From Candidatus Gastranaerophilales bacterium (lineage in GTDB: Bacteria > Cyanobacteriota > Vampirovibrionia > Gastranaerophilales > Gastranaerophilaceae), in assembly GCA_944325065.1 (NCBI GenBank), contig CALUYS010000008.1, forward strand, positions 1 through 64,000: a stretch of DNA of 64,000 bases, written 5' to 3'. This document shows positions 58,765 through 64,000 of this stretch, in pieces; within the stretch, counting starts at the first letter, position 1; every line of letters begins with the position of its first letter. Under the pieces are notes generated by a model. It was given only the letters and a program-made list of their open reading frames with translations, was not told the origin of the DNA and made no database searches. Both the position numbers and the translations under genes were made by a program.

Positions 58765-59121
58765 ATGAAAAATAAAGATAATGTTGATAATATTATTCGT
58801 TCTTCTTCTTTATCATTTGATGAATTAATGATGCAAAAATTTGCACAAGAAGCTAAAACAGAAATTGAAGAACAAAAAAATAAAAAAGATAACGAGCTTA
58901 TTGTGGATTTTAAATTACTCCCAAAGGAGTATATTTTTTCGATAAAAAGTGTCTATAAACTTTTTAACAGGATAAATAAAACTCAATCATTTATTAATGG
59001 TGTCCAGTTTGAAAGTTATGTTGCCAATAATCCTATTTTAAAGAAAAAATTACTTGATAAAAAAATTGATTGTTTTGCCAATGAACAATATTACATAAAT
59101 TTTTATAATGCACGGATTTAA
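58765..59121 (+). CDS. Small hypothetical protein of the phage-like segment
   Basis: 118 residues, highly charged. An N-terminal coiled segment (FAQEAKTEIEEQKNKKDNEL) precedes a compact part (FSIKSVYKLFNRINKTQS, FINGVQFESYVANN). No known motif. AAAGGA precedes the ATG, and a strong terminator ends the unit. Confidence 0.6.
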   Translation: MKNKDNVDNIIRSSSLSFDELMMQKFAQEAKTEIEEQKNKKDNELIVDFKLLPKEYIFSIKSVYKLFNRINKTQSFINGVQFESYVANNPILKKKLLDKKIDCFANEQYYINFYNARI

Positions 59122-59168
59122 TTTTTTTCATTTAACACTTCTATTTTTTTATATACCCACATATATGT

Positions 59169-59195
59169 GCCTGTCTTATTAGACAGGCTTTTTTT
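59169..59195 (+). terminator. Strong terminator closing the phage-like genes
   Basis: An eight-bp GC-containing stem GCCTGTCT / AGACAGGC with loop TATT and a run of seven T. Confidence 0.93.
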
Positions 59196-59288
59196 GTTTA
59201 AAGTATTTTTTTCGGCTTTTTGCGTTGTTGTTTAAGTGATGGGTTGCATCTATTGCTATTGCCATATAAACAATCGAACAATTCCTTG

Positions 59289-59364
59289 GGGTTGTACACC
59301 CGGTTTCGCCACGGCGATATTTTATTAATGCAGGGGGGGGGGCGAAGCCGCCCCCCTACAACCC
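59289..59364. repeat. Nested palindrome with G10 tract
   Basis: Outer arms GGGTTGTA (59289-59296) and TACAACCC (59357-59364) pair. Inside, G10 (59333-59342) runs into CGAAGCCGCCCCCC, which folds as GGC-GAA-GCC plus six G-C pairs with one mismatch. The direct repeat ACACCCGGTTTCGCC occurs here (59296-59310) and again at 59584-59598. GC content is far above the surroundings. Confidence 0.7.
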
Positions 59365-59420
59365 TATGCAAAAAAAATTTTAATTAATTGGATTTAAAAG
59401 GAAATACAATAAAAGTCACC

Positions 59421-59546
59421 TGTCATCCTGAAAAAACTAAAAATCAAGCCATGTAACGACGTAGATTTTGTTTTGTTCAGGAACTTGTCAATGTGTGATG
59501 AACACATCCAACGTTTTTAAGATGCTGAAACAAGTTCAGCATGACA
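59421..59546. repeat. 126-bp element with inverted ends
   Basis: TGTCATCCTGAA at the left end and TTCAGCATGACA at the right end are inverted repeats with 11 of 12 matches. Inside is AAGATGCTGAAACAAGTTCA, a short palindrome style common in dispersed intergenic repeats. It has no coding capacity. Confidence 0.5.
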
Positions 59547-59659
59547 ACTAGGCGTGAAATGAAAAGGAATAAAGCAAAAACACACACCCGGTTTCGCCGC
59601 AAGTAATGTGCTTAAAACCCGGTCACTCAATTTTGTTAGAAAAAATTAAAGGAGATTTT

Positions 59660-61531
59660 ATGAATCAAATATCAGATATAAATGGCGATAAGATTTTAAT
59701 TAAAGGGTATATAAAAGCTGACGGTACGAAAGTGTCTTCTTATTGGCGTCGTTTGCCGGGCAAAGCCTTATTGACTATATTTAATGGTGATAAAAGTCAA
59801 AATCCAAACGGTTTCGTTGGAGATGAACATTATGACCCATATTTTCAAATGGATGACAAAGGTTTTTTAGAACGATTAAGAGAATCTATTGAAAAAATGC
59901 CGGAAAGTGAAGCTCGTAATAACCTTCTCAATATTGTAAATAAATTTGAAGGTATTGGAGTTATGCAAGATGGACAAGGTAATAATGGCGCAGAAAAGTT
60001 AGAAGAGATTAAACAAAAAGTGACTGAAATAATAAGCTATTTGCCTGACGGCAAAGTGAAAGATGCACTATCTGCCACAAATGCAGTAGCTCAAAGTTTA
60101 ATGAGTTTTGATGGCATATGGAAACAATTACCTGACAATCCTGACGAAGAAGCAAAGGAAATTTTAAAACAAGAAATAGAATTTGTTGTAAAAAGTGTAG
60201 GTCAAATGATTGAGGGAGATTTTCTTGAGGTTGATTGGGGTCATCTGGTTCAAACACTTGGTATCGGTGAAGCATTGAATACTGTTAATCCGATTTTCGG
60301 ACAGGTTGTTACAATGGCAGCTGATGTTGTGCCAAAGGTAATCAATATAGTCAAGGCTTCAAAAGGTGAAAATAAGGATTTGCTTAAAATAATGACAAAT
60401 GCACTTGGTCTTTTACCTTCTGTTGGGTCTGTGTTTGGACAAATAGGTTCAAAAGTTGGTGAAAAAATATTGGAAAATCCTAAACTCAATGAACTTTATC
60501 GTGATTTAAAAGGTATTGACACTGTTTCCAAACGTTTTGATGCATATATTAAAAACGATATGCCCGAAGGTTCTATTAAAGAACTTAATCGCCTTGTTGA
60601 CTTAAGTGACGGGCTTCAAAACAAAGCCTATCAACTTGAAGGTCAAGTTGAAACTTCAAATGAGTTAAAAAGTTTTCGTCAAAAACTATTCCAACCGACT
60701 CAAATGACAGGTGCGGCTGCACCTTTGACATTAAACGGCGGGGTGGATAATTATGACGAACTTATGCAACAACAAGACCTTATTCTTCTTAAAAACCTAT
60801 ATCCTGATATTATGAGTCAAGTAGATGTTGGACAATTGCCTACGGCTATTAATAATTACAATCCATTGGATGTTGTGAATGATTTTAAGGATGATATTAA
60901 TAAAAACATAAACAATTATCTAAAAGATTATAAAAATACAAATTTAAACGAAAAATTGCAAGGTATTGTTTACGAAAATCTTCTTCATCCTTTCTTGCCA
61001 ATGGCAGCTAATAGTACAAGAAATGGTATGCATAATTTGAATGAAGCTAAAATAGATACTAATGCTAAAATTTATGAAAATTTAAATGATGTTGAAGATA
61101 AAAAAGTGGTTGATTTTTTGCAAAATACTGTTAAAATTCCTAAAAATGTTAAAGGCATAAATTACAATGCAAAATCATATGTTTCCAAAAACCTTGGAAA
61201 TTCACCTGAAATTAGCAAATTTATAATTGACAACTTTGAAGCATTGGAAGATAATAAAATATCTCAGGCTCCTGTTGAATGGCGATATGATTCATCTGAT
61301 AAAATAAATAGTTTAGATAGATTTTTTGCATTTCAACATGCTACAATAATGAATCCAAAAATTGATTCTAATGGTGTATTTACTGCTAAAATTATTGATT
61401 ATACTGATTTTGAATATCGAAATGGAAAATCTGTAATTAATATTCCAAATAATTGGGGTTATAATATGCAACAAAAAGGAAATTATAAAAATTATTTTAA
61501 TGTAATTGAAATTGAAAGGAGATTGCGATGA
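59660..61531 (+). CDS. Full-length polymorphic toxin-like protein with replaceable C-terminal domain
   Basis: I start at ATG 59660, after AAAGGAG; an upstream in-frame ATG lacks a site. The 623-residue protein has three parts. Residues 1-335 are a family-less N-terminal region, beginning with IKGYIKADGTKVSSYWRR (a D-G-T-x-V pattern also common in phage proteins) and a helical Gly/Val-rich part (SVGQMIEGDFLEVDWGHL). Residues about 338-366 are the junction block SFRQKLFQPTQMTGAAAP followed by LTLNGGVDNY. The rest is the variable C-terminal domain, with PNVKG-like segment, LGNSPEISKFIIDN, HATIMNPKIDSNGVFTA and IIDYTDFEYR, related to the two shorter copies downstream. No signal peptide is apparent. 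The stop overlaps the next gene by four bases. Delivery route is unknown. Confidence 0.75.
   Translation: MNQISDINGDKILIKGYIKADGTKVSSYWRRLPGKALLTIFNGDKSQNPNGFVGDEHYDPYFQMDDKGFLERLRESIEKMPESEARNNLLNIVNKFEGIGVMQDGQGNNGAEKLEEIKQKVTEIISYLPDGKVKDALSATNAVAQSLMSFDGIWKQLPDNPDEEAKEILKQEIEFVVKSVGQMIEGDFLEVDWGHLVQTLGIGEALNTVNPIFGQVVTMAADVVPKVINIVKASKGENKDLLKIMTNALGLLPSVGSVFGQIGSKVGEKILENPKLNELYRDLKGIDTVSKRFDAYIKNDMPEGSIKELNRLVDLSDGLQNKAYQLEGQVETSNELKSFRQKLFQPTQMTGAAAPLTLNGGVDNYDELMQQQDLILLKNLYPDIMSQVDVGQLPTAINNYNPLDVVNDFKDDINKNINNYLKDYKNTNLNEKLQGIVYENLLHPFLPMAANSTRNGMHNLNEAKIDTNAKIYENLNDVEDKKVVDFLQNTVKIPKNVKGINYNAKSYVSKNLGNSPEISKFIIDNFEALEDNKISQAPVEWRYDSSDKINSLDRFFAFQHATIMNPKIDSNGVFTAKIIDYTDFEYRNGKSVINIPNNWGYNMQQKGNYKNYFNVIEIERRLR
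60671..60756 (+). repeat. Junction block, copy 1 (86 bp)
   Basis: Encodes the conserved block that separates the N-terminal region from the variable domain. The second copy lies at 63037-63122: 80 of 86 positions agree and all six differences are in third codon positions and silent. Confidence 0.92.
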
Positions 61532-62028
61532 ATCTGTTTAATAATAAAGATATTCGTAATTTATTGTTAACAATATTTACTTATATAGCGATGACATTTA
61601 TACCTTTATTATTAACTATCTGCTTAATATTAATTTATATAAAAGAAGTAAATGGCGAATATCTTAATTCAGGTCTTATTGTTGTATTAGTTTTACCGTG
61701 CATAATTGCTTATACCTTTAAGTTGCTAATTTTACCAATAATAAGTTTTATTATTTATAAAAGAAGTACTAACCCATATATAAAATATATATTTCAAACT
61801 TTTAAAATACCCTTTTTATTATTGATTTGTGTAATAATTTTAGATAAATGCGTTTACTTTAGTATGTCACGTTTAATTAATGCAAATGCTTATATTTATG
61901 TTAAATATTACATTTATCTGCCACTTTTTTCTTTTTTAAGTATTTATTTGCCTTTTTATATAGTTTCATTTTTTTGTGCATTAAAATATAAGTTTTTTAA
62001 TAACAAAATAAATAGACAAAACCGATAA
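61528..62028 (+). CDS. Polytopic membrane protein, candidate immunity protein 1
   Basis: 166 residues with four to five membrane helices (LLLTIFTYIAMTFIPLLLTI, LIVVLVLPCIIAYTFKLLIL, and two more towards the end). Its ATG overlaps the toxin stop (ATGA) and has AAAGGAG before it, so it is translated in step with the toxin, as expected of an immunity protein. A membrane protein as antidote would fit a toxin acting at or outside the inner membrane. There is no similarity to a named family that I can recall. Confidence 0.7.
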   Translation: MNLFNNKDIRNLLLTIFTYIAMTFIPLLLTICLILIYIKEVNGEYLNSGLIVVLVLPCIIAYTFKLLILPIISFIIYKRSTNPYIKYIFQTFKIPFLLLICVIILDKCVYFSMSRLINANAYIYVKYYIYLPLFSFLSIYLPFYIVSFFCALKYKFFNNKINRQNR

Positions 62029-62290
62029 AATAGTAATAGAGTTAAATCAAGATAAAAACTTGCATTTTTCAATTGGTCATGGAACAATATTGAACCCCTA
62101 TATAGATAAGCAAGGCTATTTTAACGGTGTTTTGTATGATATTTATGATTTTGAGCTTTTACCATATTATTATAAAAATGATTATTATAATTATAGATTA
62201 ACATTAGCTAATAATGGAGCTTATGCTCTTCAAAATAGGAAAATGATAGATAAGTACTATTTATTAGTCCCAATAAAATTTAAATTATAA
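62012..62290 (+). pseudogene. Displaced C-terminal toxin fragment (cassette 2)
   Basis: In frame after a stop codon, about 92 codons encode DKIVIELNQDKNLHFSIGHG, ILNPYIDKQGYFNGVLYDIY and DFELLPYYYKN, ending LLVPIKFKL. This aligns with the last about 75 residues of the full-length protein. There is no proper start codon; a TTG at 62060 without a good site would give 76 residues. The 5' end overlaps the immunity gene 1 end. It is a tail left behind when a newer cassette was inserted. Confidence 0.75.
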
Positions 62291-62297
62291 TAAAAAC

Positions 62298-62338
62298 AAG
62301 TCAAGCCGAATATTTATACAATTTGGCTTGACTTTTTA
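62298..62338 (+). terminator. Terminator after toxin cassette 2
   Basis: Stem AGTCAAGCC (62299-62307) / GGCTTGACT (62325-62333), extended by AAT/ATT, followed by a T-rich run. The right arm contains TTGACT, which also fits a promoter -35 box for the next gene. Confidence 0.85.
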
Positions 62339-62356
62339 TTGAACTTCAAATATTAT
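62328..62356 (+). promoter_or_regulatory. Candidate promoter of immunity gene 2
   Basis: TTGACT (62328-62333) lies within the terminator stem, and an ATATTAT-like -10 region follows after about 17 bases. Transcription would begin almost at the ATG of the next gene, which also lacks a clear ribosome binding site, so the message may be nearly leaderless. Confidence 0.35.
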
Positions 62357-62362
62357 TAATGA

Positions 62363-63037
62363 ATGATATTTATAAAAGACACATTAAGTTTTATATTTCA
62401 AGTTTTGCTTATCATATTTGTTAACTTATTTGTTGCAGATATAACGATACCATTTATATTGGTTGTATTCGCTGCTTTTGTAACTAGATATGATACAGTT
62501 AGTATATTAGGTCTAGATGTAAAATGTGTAGATATTTACATTATTTTACTTATGGTTATAACTATTTTAAAATACATCTCTTTACCAATTTTATACAATA
62601 TTTTATATAAAATTAGCAAAAATAAAATAATTTTAGGTTTTATAAATTTATTAAAAATCAATATATTTTTTAAAATATTTATTTTATTTTTAACACTTAT
62701 TGTAACTTATTTGATTCATATTTTTATTGGAAGTAATTTTTCTTTTTCTTTTATATTATTTGATATTATATTTTTTGGTCTCTTCGGCAGTTATTTATTT
62801 CTGTTTCTTTGGTGGGAGGTTGAGAAATGGTGGAAGAATGATTGTGACAAATGGTATGGTTCGAAAAGAATTAAAAATACAAAAATATATTTAGAAATTA
62901 ATAAAATATTTAATAAAATTCAAGATTTTAATTATCAAAATTTTCAAAAATGTCAAAAAATTGTTTTTGTTATTTTAACTCCAATTTGCAAATTTCTAGA
63001 AAAAATTAAAAAAGTGCTAGGTAAAAAGGTATTTTGA
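62363..63037 (+). CDS. Polytopic membrane protein, candidate immunity protein 2
   Basis: 224 residues, about four to five membrane helices in the first 150 residues (FQVLLIIFVNLFVADITIPF, IYIILLMVITILKYISLPIL, FFKIFILFLTLIVTYLI) and a basic amphipathic cytoplasmic tail rich in Lys and aromatic residues. IIFVNLFVAD near residue 20 recurs as IILVNFLFAD in the third membrane protein at the window end, so these two are related. It probably belonged to toxin cassette 2. Its stop codon overlaps the first codon of cassette 3. Confidence 0.7.
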   Translation: MIFIKDTLSFIFQVLLIIFVNLFVADITIPFILVVFAAFVTRYDTVSILGLDVKCVDIYIILLMVITILKYISLPILYNILYKISKNKIILGFINLLKINIFFKIFILFLTLIVTYLIHIFIGSNFSFSFILFDIIFFGLFGSYLFLFLWWEVEKWWKNDCDKWYGSKRIKNTKIYLEINKIFNKIQDFNYQNFQKCQKIVFVILTPICKFLEKIKKVLGKKVF

Positions 63038-63813
63038 GTTTTCGTCAAAAACTCTTCCAACCAACTCAAATGACAGGAGCTGCCGCACCTTTGACATTAA
63101 ACGGCGGAGTGGATAATTATGAACAAATGTTATTAGATTTAGTAAAGTTAGATAACTTACCACCACCTGAATTTAAGTATAATGGTTTTTTGGATAATTA
63201 TTTTAGAAGTAATCCTATTAATGCTAAAGCAATTATTAATGCTGGAATGTTCTTTGAACCATTGACTGGATATGATGCAAGTAATATGTGGAATATTTCT
63301 TCTTCAAAATTTGATGACAAAGTTGTAAATAATTATATGTCTCAAAATGGCTCTGTTATTAATAGCATTAATGAAATTAAAGTGCCTGAACTTAAACAAG
63401 TTGTTCAGAAGAAGGTTTTTGAACAAATGGGCATGAAAGATTCAAAGGGGCTTATCTATCATAATGATAGTAATTTGTCTAAGGAAATAGCAAATTCTAA
63501 AGAATTTACAAAATTTATAGCTCATAATAAAGATTATTTGCAAAAAGGTGGAGTGATTAAAAAAGATTCACTTAGACTTAGTTCAACAAAAAATCTATAT
63601 TTGTCATTAAATAATGTTGATATACTTGGTACTCACGTTGATAAAAATGGAGATTTAGTCTCGATATGTTTTGATACTTATGATTTTAATAAAAATGACC
63701 CAAAACAATTAGTTCGTATTGCATATGCTGCACAATATGGAAAAGTTATTGAAAATTTTTATAATCTAATAATTATCAAAATACCTAAGAACCAATGGGA
63801 AAAATACAACTAG
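63034..63813 (+). CDS. Orphan toxin C-terminal cassette 3 beginning at the junction block
   Basis: 259 residues starting at TTG 63034 directly with SFRQKLFQPTQMTGAAAP; no N-terminal delivery region is present. The variable domain follows: FFEPLTGYDASNMWN, DSKGLIYHNDSNLSKEIANS, KFIAHNKDYLQKGG, THVDKNGDLVSICFDTYDFN and the ending IIIKIPKNQWEKYN. It is related to the C-terminal domains of the other two copies. An AAAAGGT lies close to the TTG, which overlaps the stop of the preceding gene (TTGA), so weak coupled translation is possible, but the cassette more likely is a silent donor for recombination with the full-length gene. Confidence 0.75.
   Translation: MSFRQKLFQPTQMTGAAAPLTLNGGVDNYEQMLLDLVKLDNLPPPEFKYNGFLDNYFRSNPINAKAIINAGMFFEPLTGYDASNMWNISSSKFDDKVVNNYMSQNGSVINSINEIKVPELKQVVQKKVFEQMGMKDSKGLIYHNDSNLSKEIANSKEFTKFIAHNKDYLQKGGVIKKDSLRLSSTKNLYLSLNNVDILGTHVDKNGDLVSICFDTYDFNKNDPKQLVRIAYAAQYGKVIENFYNLIIIKIPKNQWEKYN
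63037..63122 (+). repeat. Junction block, copy 2 (86 bp)
   Basis: Second copy of the conserved block, starting at the second codon of cassette 3, i.e. the cassette begins exactly where homology with the full-length gene begins. Confidence 0.92.
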
Positions 63814-63838
63814 TCATATGACTAGTTGTATTTTTTTA
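63802..63838 (+). terminator. Palindromic terminator over the stop codon of cassette 3
   Basis: A perfect palindrome centred at CATATG (arms AAATACAACTAGTCA and its complement) contains the TAG stop and is followed by seven T. Confidence 0.92.
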
Positions 63839-63860
63839 TTAATATGTTAATATCTAACTT

Positions 63861-64000
63861 ATGAAAAAAATAAGTTTCAAAAAATTTTTAATTAACTATT
63901 TTAACATTATTTTAGTGAATTTTTTGTTTGCAGATAGTAATATTATAATACTATTAGTAGGAACTTTTTTTTCACTTGTATTCCCTTTTGTTGCAAATTT
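63861..64000 (+). CDS. Start of a third membrane protein, candidate immunity protein 3 (cut by window end)
   Basis: From ATG 63861 an open frame runs to the window edge: MKKISFKKFLINYFNIILVN then FLFADSNIIILLVGTFFS. Two hydrophobic stretches are visible. I-[IF]-x-VN-[FL]-x-x-AD matches the beginning of the membrane protein at 62363. It should be the antidote matching cassette 3. Confidence 0.65.
   Translation, partial: MKKISFKKFLINYFNIILVNFLFADSNIIILLVGTFFSLVFPFVAN

Noticed and set aside
57452-59121. Complete prophage
   Set aside because: Large terminase, portal, capsid, tail, lysis and integrase genes are missing.

Overview
The window is strongly AT-rich and bacterial, with a Gram-negative style envelope: two lipid A genes (LpxI, LpxB), a secretin, and a usher-like outer-membrane barrel. 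Together with a GlyQ not paired with GlyS, a type IV pilus/type II secretion operon, MshEN-type ATPase, HD-GYP signalling and many small family-less proteins, this fits a host-associated non-photosynthetic cyanobacterial relative (Gastranaerophilales, 'Melainabacteria'). That placement is my inference from gene content and style; no marker phylogeny was possible. TTG start codons with good ribosome binding sites are common.

Layout. 1-7,000: glyQ, two tandem APC amino acid permeases, an exported protein and ahcY. 7,000-7,880: a non-coding stretch with a promoter, a candidate ~180-nt structured RNA and a decayed small gene. 7,880-15,300: a fold-I Orn/Lys/Arg decarboxylase, two unknowns, lpxI-lpxB, a degenerate-GGDEF/HD-GYP protein and rpsT. 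15,300-22,060: a six-gene minus-strand operon that looks like a very divergent chaperone-usher pilus system (two-repeat exported protein, chaperone, three pilin-like paralogues, usher-like barrel). 22,200-30,250: unknowns, hisD with a LeuA/NifV-family synthase, a SIS-domain protein, a polytopic membrane protein and a beta-carbonic anhydrase. 30,500-37,250: tRNA-Leu, an unknown, SDR, HIT protein, a large Cys-rich prepilin carrying an 18-bp tandem repeat, a CMP-sugar synthetase coupled to a ribbon-helix-helix regulator, and gap. 37,700-44,500: TPR/HExxH protein, tRNA-His, a decayed gene, an MBOAT acyltransferase whose AlgJ/AlgX-like partner is broken (AUA start, in-frame ochre codon), rplS, rbgA and a truncated PP-loop gene. 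44,600-52,400: DUF475/TerC-like protein and the gspF-gspE-gspD-PilP/GspC-like operon. 52,500-57,000: U32-like protein, small unknowns, membrane HExxH protein.

57,200-59,200 is a phage remnant: small terminase subunit and a head-tail connector-like protein without large terminase, portal or capsid. After a repeat-rich spacer comes the most interesting region, 59,660 to the window end: a full-length protein with a long N-terminal part, a conserved junction block and a variable C-terminal domain, followed by an overlapping polytopic membrane protein (candidate immunity), then a start-less copy of only the C-terminal domain, a second membrane protein, a second 'orphan' C-terminal cassette starting exactly at the junction block, and the beginning of a third membrane protein. 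The junction block is 86 bp with six differences, all synonymous. This is the architecture of a polymorphic toxin with displaced toxin/immunity cassettes, as known for Rhs and CDI loci, here in a phage-remnant setting. The shared toxin-like domain has a D-x-[YT]-D-F core that recalls colicin M, a lipid II-cleaving bacteriocin; that resemblance is a hypothesis.
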